A DNA stretch of 63,067 nucleotides. Source: Prochloraceae cyanobacterium (GTDB lineage Bacteria; Cyanobacteriota; Cyanobacteriia; Cyanobacteriales; JASJDA01). Below the pieces are notes generated by a model. That model did no database searches and was not told the DNA's origin. It saw only the letters and a list, made by a program, of their open reading frames with translations. Shown in pieces: positions 26,770 through 34,142 of this stretch. Numbering within the stretch: the first letter of the stretch is position 1; every line of letters begins with the position of its first letter. The stretch spans positions 1 through 63,067 of the forward strand of contig JASJDA010000021.1 of NCBI GenBank assembly GCA_030065755.1. Direction: 5' to 3'. Both the position numbers and the translations under genes were made by a program.

Positions 26770-26890
26770 ATATAAAAATCCCCCTCCCCATCGTGAGTGT
26801 GGGGGGTGTGGGAGGACAATTTATTTTCAAGTTCAACTCCCCTCTCTTCCCCCTCTCCCCCTGCTCCCCCTGCTCCCCCTGCTCCCCTAC
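26770..26890. repeat. C-rich short tandem repeats before the adaptor gene
   Basis: CTCCCC/GCTCCCCCT units at about 26837-26888 face a GTGGGGGG-rich stretch at 26775-26812, giving an imperfect inverted pair. The repeat is open in one frame and creates a false GAGGAGGAGG N-terminus for the adaptor protein. It separates the Spy-like gene from the adaptor gene. Confidence 0.6.
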
Positions 26891-27310
26891 TTACCATCTG
26901 CGTCCTCGTCTCGATCGCATTTGCTGACGAAGCTGTTGGCGCTGTTCCTCAGTCAGAATATTTTGTACCTTCTGTCTGTGAGACTGCATAATAGAAAGCG
27001 CTTTAGACTTTTGGCTGGGTGAAAAATCTATCGATCGCACTGCTTGTTGTATAGATTTACCAGAGGCGATCGAACTTTGAAATGTTTCTCTTTGTGCTGG
27101 GGTGAGAATTGTCTGCATTTGAGAGCGAGTTTCCCGTCCTATTTGTTGCAACTGAGCTTGTTGCTCTGAGGTTAGATTTAGGTTGGATAAAGCGTCTTGA
27201 TATCTTTGCCGAAATTGTTGGCGATTTGACTGAGCGTTAGCTGCGATCGGCGCAGTTAAAACAGTTATAGTAGCTATACTAAGTATTACAGAAAAGAATT
27301 TAAGTTTCAT
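26891..27310 (-). CDS. Spy/CpxP-like LTXXQ periplasmic protein
   Basis: A 139-residue protein with a clear signal peptide (FFSVILSIATITVLTAPIAANA) and then two LTxxQ-type motifs, LTSEQQAQLQQI and LTPAQRETF, plus LTEEQRQQLRQQM near an arginine-rich end. Such proteins in enterobacteria are small periplasmic chaperones or sensors of envelope stress. Here it heads a minus-strand unit with the adaptor and permease, suggesting that the exporter responds to or protects against envelope damage, possibly by metals. That link is inference from position. Confidence 0.8.
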   Translation of the reverse strand: MKLKFFSVILSIATITVLTAPIAANAQSNRQQFRQRYQDALSNLNLTSEQQAQLQQIGRETRSQMQTILTPAQRETFQSSIASGKSIQQAVRSIDFSPSQKSKALSIMQSHRQKVQNILTEEQRQQLRQQMRSRRGRRW

Positions 27311-27397
27311 AATGCTTTTTTTTAGTGTGAATATCTCTCACTAGAAGACTTTGTCTTTTACACTCGATATTAGAGGACAAAACCATCGAAGCACATG

Positions 27398-27436
27398 AGG
27401 CTCAACTCCTAAATTTATATAGGACTCAAGTCCTAT
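27398..27436. promoter_or_regulatory. Candidate operator: two AGG(A)CTCAA(G)TCCT boxes
   Basis: ATAGGACT-CA-AGTCCTAT (27419-27436) is a perfect 8-bp palindrome. A related box, AGGCTCAACTCCT, lies at about 27398-27410. The spacing of about 23 bases puts the two boxes on nearly the same face of the helix. They lie 88-126 bases upstream of the Spy-like gene start and could bind the regulator of the efflux operon. Confidence 0.45.
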
Positions 27437-27469
27437 TAATTAGTTATAAATTTTATTGATAATCTTAAA

Positions 27470-27600
27470 AGGGAAAAGGGAAGAGGGAACAGGGAACAGG
27501 GAAGAAACAACAGAAAATAGACTTTTCCCTTAATGAATTAAATTTTACTGTTTCCCGTTCCCCGTTCCCTCTTCCCTCCAGCCGGAGGCTGGGTAAAAAA
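27470..27600. repeat. Composite inverted STRR cassette C
   Basis: GGGAAAAGGGAAGAGGGAAC-type heptamers begin at about 27472 and are mirrored by CCCGTTCCCCGTTCCCTCTT up to about 27577. The tail contains the small palindrome AGCCGGAGGCT. The hairpin core found in cassettes A, B, E and F is absent. Confidence 0.65.
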
Positions 27601-27619
27601 TAACTAGACAAAAAAGAAT

Positions 27620-28339
27620 TTGCTTTATCGATTAGTCGTCAAACAAGATTCCAACGGACAAATTGTTTTGACACCAGAGCAACAACACTATCTCAAAAAA
27701 GTATTGCGAATGGGGTCAGGAGATCGCTTCATCGCACTCGACGGACGAGGAAAATCCTGGATAGCTCGAATAAAAGGAACTTCAGCTGAAATTGTCGAGC
27801 CACTGAATCTATCAACTGAATTGCCAATAACAGCCACGTTGGTAATAGCTTTACCAAAAGGAAATGCTTTTGACGAAGTAGTGCGCTGCACCACAGAATT
27901 GGGAGTAACAACAATAGTGCCAGTAATAAGCGATCGCACCATTATTAAACCCAGTCCCCACAAATTAGAACGCTGGCGCAGAATTGCTACTGAAGCCGCA
28001 GAACAATCAGAACGTCAGATTGTTCCTAATATTACCGAGCCTGTGAAATTTGTAACAGCTTTAGCAGATCTAGTCAATTTAGAAACAGATTGTTATATTT
28101 GTGTTGCTCGGAGCGATGGCAAAAGTTTATTCGATTGTTTGCAAAATAAACAAGCAAGGAATACAGTCATTGCTACTGGGCCCGAAGGTGGCTTTTCTCC
28201 AAAAGAGATAGAAACAGCAAAGGCTGCTGGTTTCCAGGCTGTTTCACTGGGTCGTCGTATCCTGCGAGCTGTGACTGCACCAATTGCTGCTCTATCCCTT
28301 TTAGCTGCAATAGCTCAAACAAATAACCAGAATTCATAA
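27620..28339 (+). CDS. rsmE: 16S rRNA (uracil1498-N3)-methyltransferase
   Basis: A 239-residue SPOUT methyltransferase that modifies U1498 of 16S rRNA in the assembled 30S subunit. It has an N-terminal PUA-like domain (HYLKKVLRMGSGDRFIALDG) and the SPOUT knot motifs EQSERQIVPNI, ATGPEGGFSPKEI and LGRRILRAVTAPIAAL near the C-terminus. No ATG precedes the conserved sequence and an in-frame stop lies just upstream, so TTG at 27620 is the likely start, preceded by AAAAAAGAA. The gene is 39 bases before the TPR protein gene, which may be cotranscribed. Confidence 0.92.
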   Translation: MLYRLVVKQDSNGQIVLTPEQQHYLKKVLRMGSGDRFIALDGRGKSWIARIKGTSAEIVEPLNLSTELPITATLVIALPKGNAFDEVVRCTTELGVTTIVPVISDRTIIKPSPHKLERWRRIATEAAEQSERQIVPNITEPVKFVTALADLVNLETDCYICVARSDGKSLFDCLQNKQARNTVIATGPEGGFSPKEIETAKAAGFQAVSLGRRILRAVTAPIAALSLLAAIAQTNNQNS

Positions 28340-28378
28340 CTTAAAGCAGCAAAAGGTACTTTTACAAGAGGTCTGATA

Positions 28379-29464
28379 ATGATAGAGCAAATTGAGAGGG
28401 CGATCGAGCGCCAAGATTACCCAGGTGCAACCTCATTGCTACAAAAATTAATGCAGCAAGAACCAGAAAACCCCTGGAGCGATTATTATGTAGCGCGGCT
28501 GCAAGAAGCTAATGGGGAATTACAAACTGCGATAGAAAGCTATCGTCTATTACTTCGTGTCGCTCTCAATCCGACTATTACTTCTAAAGCCAGACAAAGA
28601 ATCGATCGCATAACAAAAATTAAGCAACAACAACGAGAAAAAGCACTTGCTAATTCTTTAGCCGAACCAGGTAATAGCGAAATAGGAGTGTTAATTTTAG
28701 AGAAGATTTCTCCTGAATTAAAACAAACCGCTGCACAAAAATTCGCGAAAATTATGAGTATAGATCCTTATAATGCTCGCTTGCAATTGCCCAGTCGCAG
28801 TTGGCGTTTATATCGTACTGGAAAGCTAGGGGAATTAAAATTTTACAGTTCGTCTCTAAAAAAAGCAGAAATTCCCTGTTTTTACGCTTCTCTTGCCGAA
28901 ATAGATCGACTTAAAATTTATCAAGTAAATTATTTTGAGTCAACTATTCCCAAAGTCACCGTTGTCTGTTATGGTAGACGCGGACAACAGAATAAATTAA
29001 TCTTTGATTGGCAAGAAGTAGCTCAACAAGTAGAAGGGTTACTACCTGTTTTTGATGCATCTTTGCACTCAGATGTCAGGGGAAAAATTTATCGCAAAAG
29101 TGAAACTATAGATTATGTGCAACTTCGCGACCTGCATTTACCAGGAAAGAAAATTATTCTCCGCTTGTGCGATCGAAACTACCAGTTTAAAAAAGGAATA
29201 AGTTTTGCTAAGAAATCTTCGATCGAGCCAGCAACAACCAGAATCAATTGGAATAACTTAAATAAGTTTTTGCAGCAAAACTTATCTGAGATTCCTATTC
29301 AGTCAGATTTTACTCCTTTTGCCGAAACAGCAATAGATTTTGAGGAAATACTCCGCCGAATCGAACCTAATATCAATTTACTTCGTCGAGAAGATAGTTT
29401 TTGGGATGCTGCTTTTGAACTTTATAGCGGTTTGATTTTTCTCAGAAATTTTCAGCTACACTAA
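28379..29464 (+). CDS. TPR-repeat protein, conserved in cyanobacteria
   Basis: A 361-residue soluble protein. The first 85 residues form about two tetratricopeptide repeats (IERQDYPGATSLLQKLMQQE, ARLQEANGELQTAIESYRLL). The remainder is a mixed alpha/beta region with KFAKIMSIDPYNARLQLPS and YQVNYFESTIPKVTVVCYGR that I do not recognise as a known enzyme. It follows rsmE closely, with AAGAGGT before the ATG at 28379. A ribosome-linked or assembly role is possible, but only the neighbour suggests it. Confidence 0.7.
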   Translation: MIEQIERAIERQDYPGATSLLQKLMQQEPENPWSDYYVARLQEANGELQTAIESYRLLLRVALNPTITSKARQRIDRITKIKQQQREKALANSLAEPGNSEIGVLILEKISPELKQTAAQKFAKIMSIDPYNARLQLPSRSWRLYRTGKLGELKFYSSSLKKAEIPCFYASLAEIDRLKIYQVNYFESTIPKVTVVCYGRRGQQNKLIFDWQEVAQQVEGLLPVFDASLHSDVRGKIYRKSETIDYVQLRDLHLPGKKIILRLCDRNYQFKKGISFAKKSSIEPATTRINWNNLNKFLQQNLSEIPIQSDFTPFAETAIDFEEILRRIEPNINLLRREDSFWDAAFELYSGLIFLRNFQLH

Positions 29465-29633
29465 CCAGTACTTTGATAGAATATTTGATGAATGTTGTCA
29501 CATAAATTTGCCAATTAATTGTGCTGTAGACATCATTGCCAAGAAAAGAATATCTGATAAAATCGTATTTGTTGTAGAAATCTATAATGACTGCGAAAGT
29601 AAAGGGAAAGAAGAAAAATTCGCCTTTTTCAAA

Positions 29634-29828
29634 AAGTCAGAAGTCAGAAGTCAGAAGTCAGAAGTATTTTTTTAGTTGGGGATTATAACCGCTAACTAAA
29701 AATATGCCGCTAAACATAATTAAGCTATGGGGTCTTAAACCCACAGCTCGAACCAAAAAATAAAATGTCTAAAGTCAAAAGTTAAAAATATTTAACTTCT
29801 GACTTCTGACTTCACACTTCTGACTTCG
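29634..29828. repeat. Composite inverted STRR cassette G (GTCAGAA type)
   Basis: Four GTCAGAA heptamers at 29637-29665 are mirrored by ACTTCTG repeats at about 29792-29826. The centre contains TATGGGGTCTTAAACCC, which resembles the hairpin core of cassette E. The rest of the spacer 29465-29889 holds nothing else that I recognise. Confidence 0.65.
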
Positions 29829-29876
29829 AGCGAGAGTAATTATAATAGCTATCTATTAAGTAAAATTAATGCTTGC

Positions 29877-29883
29877 GAGGAGG
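29877..29883 (+). promoter_or_regulatory. Strong ribosome binding site deciding the DUF3747 start
   Basis: GAGGAGG lies 6 bases before ATG at 29890. It shows that an upstream in-frame ATG at 29869 is not used. Confidence 0.75.
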
Positions 29884-29889
29884 CAAAAA

Positions 29890-30609
29890 ATGAAACTTTC
29901 ACTACCAGTAAAATTACTTGCTTTAGCTACTACAGCACTAGCTAGCATGCTCGTTTGTAGTCGAGTCGAAGCCTCAGTTTTTGGCGAAGAAAACGTAGAC
30001 GAAAATCAAATTATTGCTGTGGCTGCACCTTATGGTTACGATCAATACAATTTACTGGTCATAGAACAAATTCCCGATGGAGAACAATGTTGGAGTGAAA
30101 GTGGAAGCAACCCAGTTATGGTCGAACCACTACTAGTAAATTTTGATTTCACCGGACATTGTCGTCGCAGCGTTGATAGCAACGGTTACTCCGTTCGTAT
30201 CGACGGTCAAGATTACAGTTCGAATTATCTTCTAAGAATTATCAAAAAGGATGGGGAACTACATCTAGTTGGCAGCTCTCGCAACCCCAGTCAACCAGAT
30301 ATTATTATTGGGGAGACCAACGGCTTGGAAAAAGGTTTTATGGAGATTGTTCTCAACCCTGGTTGGCATTTCAGCAAAAGAACCTTTGACGGAAGAACCC
30401 TAGGTCACGTTTACTTTAGTGGGAATTCTCAAGCGATCGGTATTTCACAAGATTCCACTCATGTCAACTCCGATCGAACCGATAATTCCTTCGATAGTTC
30501 CTCTGAAAACGCCATTGAGATACCAGTTGAACCTCCCGCAGATAATTCCCTTAATAACTCCTCCGAAAGTTTGATTTACACTCCTCCGACTTATCAAATG
30601 CCTCGGTAG
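29890..30609 (+). CDS. Secreted DUF3747 domain protein
   Basis: A 239-residue exported protein. The signal peptide is about residues 1-29 (KLLALATTALASMLVCS, cleaved near VEAS). The DUF3747 domain includes YNLLVIEQIPDGEQCW, LLVNFDFTGHCRRS, GYSVRIDGQDYSSNYLLRI and GRTLGHVYFSGNS, a set shared among cyanobacteria. The last 60 residues are low complexity and rich in asparagine, serine and proline, probably a cell-wall or surface linker. Function is unknown. The start is fixed by GAGGAGG at 29877. Confidence 0.85.
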   Translation: MKLSLPVKLLALATTALASMLVCSRVEASVFGEENVDENQIIAVAAPYGYDQYNLLVIEQIPDGEQCWSESGSNPVMVEPLLVNFDFTGHCRRSVDSNGYSVRIDGQDYSSNYLLRIIKKDGELHLVGSSRNPSQPDIIIGETNGLEKGFMEIVLNPGWHFSKRTFDGRTLGHVYFSGNSQAIGISQDSTHVNSDRTDNSFDSSSENAIEIPVEPPADNSLNNSSESLIYTPPTYQMPR

Positions 30610-30690
30610 AAGAGGCAGGGGAGCAGGGGGAGCAGGGGAGCAGGGGAGCAGGGGGAGATGGGGGAGATGGGGGAGAAATAAATAGCAAAT
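30610..30690. repeat. GCAGGGGA/GGGGGAGAT tandem repeats
   Basis: GGGGAGCA-type octamers and GGGGGAGAT nonamers run directly from the stop codon of the DUF3747 gene to about 30679. There is no mirrored arm, unlike the composite cassettes. Confidence 0.65.
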
Positions 30691-30836
30691 AGCTAACAGC
30701 CAACAGCAAGACCAGGGAGAAAATTAAGATATTCCAGAAATATCAGTAATAACACAGAGGCGATCGGACACTAAAAGGGACTACTGACAAACAGAGCGTA
30801 CAGCCGCCCAAAAAGATCTCAAGGTTTCTAATAACT

Positions 30837-32417
30837 ATGGCAAAGGTTCTCGTATCCGATCCTATAGACAAAGCAGGAATTGAAATTCTCTCCCAAGTTG
30901 CTCAAGTTGACGAAAAAACAAAGCTTCCTATTGAGGAACTGATCGCAATTATTCCTGAATACGATGCTTTAATGGTTCGTTCTGGTACTAAAGTAACCCA
31001 AGAAGTTATCGAAGCTGCTAGTCAACTGAAAATAATCGGACGTGCAGGGGTAGGAGTAGATAATATTGACGTAAGCGCGGCAACTCGTAAAGGAATTGTG
31101 GTAGTTAATTCCCCTGAAGGTAACACAATTGCCGCAGCAGAACACGCTTTAGCGATGATGCTCTCTTTGTCCCGTCACATACCCGATGCGAACCATTCGC
31201 TTAAAAACAAGCAATGGGATCGCAAGCGCTTCATGGGTTCAGAAGTTTATAAGAAAACTTTGGGCTTGGTGGGTTTAGGCAAAATAGGCTCTCACGTAGC
31301 TAAAGTAGCCCGAACTATGGGGATGAAAATACTTGCTTACGATCCATTTATCTCCAAAGAACGCGCCGAACAATTGGGTTGTTCCCTGGTAGATTTAGAT
31401 TTACTCTTTAGTGAAGCTGATTACATCTCTCTTCACGTTCCTAAAACTCCAGAAACCACTCACATAATTAATGCTGATGCGTTAGCAAAAATGAAACCCA
31501 CCGCTAGGATTATAAACTGCGCTCGCGGCGGTATTGTAGACGAAGACGCATTAGCAGAAGCTTTAGAAGAAGGAAAAATTGGGGGTGCGGCTTTAGACGT
31601 GTTTGAGAGCGAACCCTTAGCAGAATCGAAATTGCGGGAATTAGGTTCTAATGTCATTCTCACCCCTCATTTGGGAGCATCCACCGCAGAAGCTCAAGTC
31701 AATGTAGCAATTGACGTAGCAGAGCAAATTCGGGACGTATTATTAGGACTCCCTGCTCGATCGGCGGTAAATATCCCAGGATTGAACCCCGATGTCATGG
31801 AGAAACTCAGACCCTATTTACAACTAGCTGAAACCCTAGGTAATTTAGTCGGTCAACTAGCAGGGGGAAGGATAGATTTGCTAGAAGTGCGACTGCAAGG
31901 AGAATTAGCCAATATTGACGGTCAGCCGATCGTGGTAGCTTCCCTCAAAGGACTCCTCTCTCCAGCTTTACGGGAGCGGGTTAATTACGTTAATGCCTGT
32001 ATAGAGGCAAAAGAAAGAGGAATTCGCGTGATTGAAACCAAAGATGCCTCAATTCGCGATTATTCTGGCTCTCTTCATCTAGAAGCGCGAGGTTCGATGG
32101 GCAAACATTCCGTAAGCGGATCTTTGCTTTCTGACGGAGAAATTCGCATCACAAATCTCGACGATTTTCCCATTAACGTACCCCCCAGCAACTATATGTT
32201 ATTCACCCTTCACCGAGATATGCCTGGAATTATCGGTAAAATAGGCTCTCTGTTGGGTAGTTTTAATGTAAACATAGCCAGCATGCAGGTAGGAAGGAAG
32301 ATTGTTCGAGGTGAAGCGGTAATGGTACTGAGTTTAGACGACCCTCTACCAGAAGGAATTCTCTCAGAAATTACTAAAGTCTCTGGTATTAGAGACGCAT
32401 ATACGGTCAAACTGTAA
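30837..32417 (+). CDS. serA: D-3-phosphoglycerate dehydrogenase
   Basis: First step of serine synthesis: oxidises 3-phosphoglycerate with NAD. The 526-residue long form has a catalytic and Rossmann part (GLVGLGKIGSHVAKVARTMG; catalytic NCARGGIVDEDAL with Arg, and TPHLGASTAEAQ with His), an intervening ASB domain (about 320-450) and a C-terminal ACT domain (LFTLHRDMPGIIGKIGSLLG). The ACT domain normally gives serine feedback inhibition. The start MAKVLVSDPIDKAG is typical. It sits 52 bases before prmA, a pairing seen in many cyanobacteria. Confidence 0.96.
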   Translation: MAKVLVSDPIDKAGIEILSQVAQVDEKTKLPIEELIAIIPEYDALMVRSGTKVTQEVIEAASQLKIIGRAGVGVDNIDVSAATRKGIVVVNSPEGNTIAAAEHALAMMLSLSRHIPDANHSLKNKQWDRKRFMGSEVYKKTLGLVGLGKIGSHVAKVARTMGMKILAYDPFISKERAEQLGCSLVDLDLLFSEADYISLHVPKTPETTHIINADALAKMKPTARIINCARGGIVDEDALAEALEEGKIGGAALDVFESEPLAESKLRELGSNVILTPHLGASTAEAQVNVAIDVAEQIRDVLLGLPARSAVNIPGLNPDVMEKLRPYLQLAETLGNLVGQLAGGRIDLLEVRLQGELANIDGQPIVVASLKGLLSPALRERVNYVNACIEAKERGIRVIETKDASIRDYSGSLHLEARGSMGKHSVSGSLLSDGEIRITNLDDFPINVPPSNYMLFTLHRDMPGIIGKIGSLLGSFNVNIASMQVGRKIVRGEAVMVLSLDDPLPEGILSEITKVSGIRDAYTVKL

Positions 32418-32469
32418 TAAAGTAAATCTAATGACCGCTTTTGCACGATAAAAAAACCATTGACCTCAT

Positions 32470-33396
32470 ATGTCAGATAGCTGGTGGGAAATGAGAATCT
32501 TCTGCGATAGCTTCCAAGAAGAGTCAATTTATTGGCGACTAGAAACTTGGGGTAGTCGAGGAACAGCTACGGAGGTCAAAGGCAAAAATTGTCTAATACG
32601 GGCCTATATTCCTGAAGCTGAGGCTCAATTATCCAAATTTAAAGAGATCGATCGAGCATTGCATCTAGATGCGGTGGAACTCGAACTCGATCCTCCCGAG
32701 ATCCTCTGGAAGTTAATAGAAGAAGAAGATTGGGCAAGTAGTTGGAAGCAATATTGGGAACCGACAGAAATTGGCGATCGCTTCCTAATTTACCCTGGTT
32801 GGTTGAGCGTACCAAAAAACTTAGAGCGCTCGATTTTGCTTCTCGATCCTGGTGCTGCTTTCGGGACTGGAACTCATCCTACTACCCAGTTGTGTATCGA
32901 ATCTCTAGAAATGCGCTTGGGATTTTCTCAAACTAACAAAGATGTTTTAGTGGATGTGGGTTGCGGCTCTGGGATTCTCTCGGTCGCTGCGCTTTTACTG
33001 GGAGCCAAACACGTCTATTCTTTAGATGTGGATCCCCTTGCTGTTAGCTCTGCTGCCGAAAATCGGGGTCTAAATTCCATTAATCCCGAAAAAATGACAA
33101 TTATAGAAGGAACTTTAGAAGATTTAACAGAACTAAAACAACAAAAAGTAGACGGTATTATCTGCAATATACTCGCAGAACCGATCGTCGAAATGATTCC
33201 TCAGTTTAACGCGATCGCCAATGCCAATACTTGGGGTGTCCTCAGCGGAATTTTGTTAGATAAGGCAAAAAGAGTTGCTGATGCTCTCGAAAGCAATGGC
33301 TGGATAGTTGCCACCCTCTGGAAGCGAGGAGAATGGTGTTGTTTAAATATTCGGCGAGCGGACAAACCGATCGCCAAAAATCAAAAATCAATTTAA
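32470..33396 (+). CDS. prmA: Ribosomal protein L11 methyltransferase
   Basis: A 308-residue SAM-dependent enzyme that trimethylates ribosomal protein L11. It has the N-terminal substrate-binding domain, a linker with PGAAFGTGTHPTT, the SAM motif VDVGCGSGILSVAAL and the catalytic ICNILAEPIV (an NxxxxP-type motif). Length and motifs are normal. It follows serA with a short gap on the same strand and probably shares its transcript. The ATG at 32470 starts MSDSWWEMRIF, as expected for the family. Confidence 0.95.
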   Translation: MSDSWWEMRIFCDSFQEESIYWRLETWGSRGTATEVKGKNCLIRAYIPEAEAQLSKFKEIDRALHLDAVELELDPPEILWKLIEEEDWASSWKQYWEPTEIGDRFLIYPGWLSVPKNLERSILLLDPGAAFGTGTHPTTQLCIESLEMRLGFSQTNKDVLVDVGCGSGILSVAALLLGAKHVYSLDVDPLAVSSAAENRGLNSINPEKMTIIEGTLEDLTELKQQKVDGIICNILAEPIVEMIPQFNAIANANTWGVLSGILLDKAKRVADALESNGWIVATLWKRGEWCCLNIRRADKPIAKNQKSI

Positions 33397-33440
33397 ATTT
33401 GTTAAATTAACTCGTTCTTCTCGATATAGTCTATCGCTTC

Positions 33441-33490
33441 TGGCTAGGCGCTGCGCTCGCCGCTACGCGGATCTCTTCGAGATCGCTGCC
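33441..33490. repeat. GC-rich palindromic repeat
   Basis: GGCGCTGCGCTCGCCGCTAC is followed by GATCTC-TTC-GAGATC (33470-33484) and a HIP1-like end. Such GCTGCGCTCGCCGCTACGCG blocks are a familiar interspersed repeat in cyanobacterial spacers. Weaker relatives occur near 11780 and 38115. Confidence 0.5.
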
Positions 33491-33534
33491 GAATTCAACA
33501 AAAATCAAGCAGGATTCTCCCTCTAAATTTTTAG

Positions 33535-33942
33535 TTAATTAAAGCTGCTAAGGGCGATAATGTTGGAATAGCGATGGAAAATCTAGAAGGTATTCGCAAA
33601 AGAAGCAAAAGAAACAATAAGACTATGCGAACTTGGCTAAATAGCTGGGCATTCTATCAACTTCGAGAGCAAGTTAACTATAAAGCTACTATCGCAGGAG
33701 TAAGAGTAGAATTTGTTAACCCAGCATATTCTAGCCAAGTTTGTAGCAACTGTTTGCACATCCATCCAGAGAAAGGAAAAAGCTATCGAAACGGGAAACG
33801 TTTTGATTGCGGTCATTGTGGCGCTTCCTTGGATGCAGATGTGAACGGAGCGCGTAACATTGCTAGTCTTGGGGCTGTTATAAACCAGCCTAAAAACTCG
33901 AAGCTCAGATGCTCACTAACAGCATTTGAAGGACAGGGTTAA
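33535..33942 (+). pseudogene. tnpB: TnpB C-terminal remnant
   Basis: A TnpB (IS200/IS605-associated RNA-guided nuclease) truncated to its last 135 codons. It starts directly after an in-frame stop and keeps the RuvC-II glutamate in AMENLEGIRKR, the zinc finger CSNCLHIHPEK..CGHCG, and the RuvC-III aspartate in LDADVNGARNI. The RuvC-I DxG strand and the whole N-terminal wedge are lost, so it cannot cut DNA. It is followed by several hairpins (33943-34052) that look like the matching right end. Confidence 0.85.
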
Positions 33943-34052
33943 AACCCCTTCCATGCTCGTCATGGGAGGGGTAGTTTATTGACAGCAAAAAGGGAGATTT
34001 ATAAGTTGTCACATTCCCCTGCGCTTATGGCGAGGGGATTCTTCGATCCCCA
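33943..34052 (+). other. IS605-type right-end hairpins / omega-RNA remnant
   Basis: Three hairpins follow the tnpB remnant: CCCCTTCCATG..CATGGGAGGGG (33948-33971), TCCCC..GGGGA (about 34015-34038) and GGGGAT..ATCCCC (34034-34051). Right ends of tnpB elements are hairpin-rich and template the guide RNA scaffold. Here it lies 90 bases upstream of the Rieske oxidoreductase gene. Confidence 0.5.
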
Positions 34053-34142
34053 ACTATTAGGCGGCAAGGCTTAAAACGATTATTTTTGGTACAATCCCCC
34101 ACAGACACAATAAATATCGCAGGAGTAAAATTACAGGAATAA

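Larger units (their letters stand above)
27311..27619. other. Divergent spacer: palindrome and STRR cassette
   Basis: The 309 bases between the divergent Spy-like and rsmE genes hold a palindrome (27419-27436) with a related half-site, and inverted heptamer repeats (27470-27590). Confidence 0.5.
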
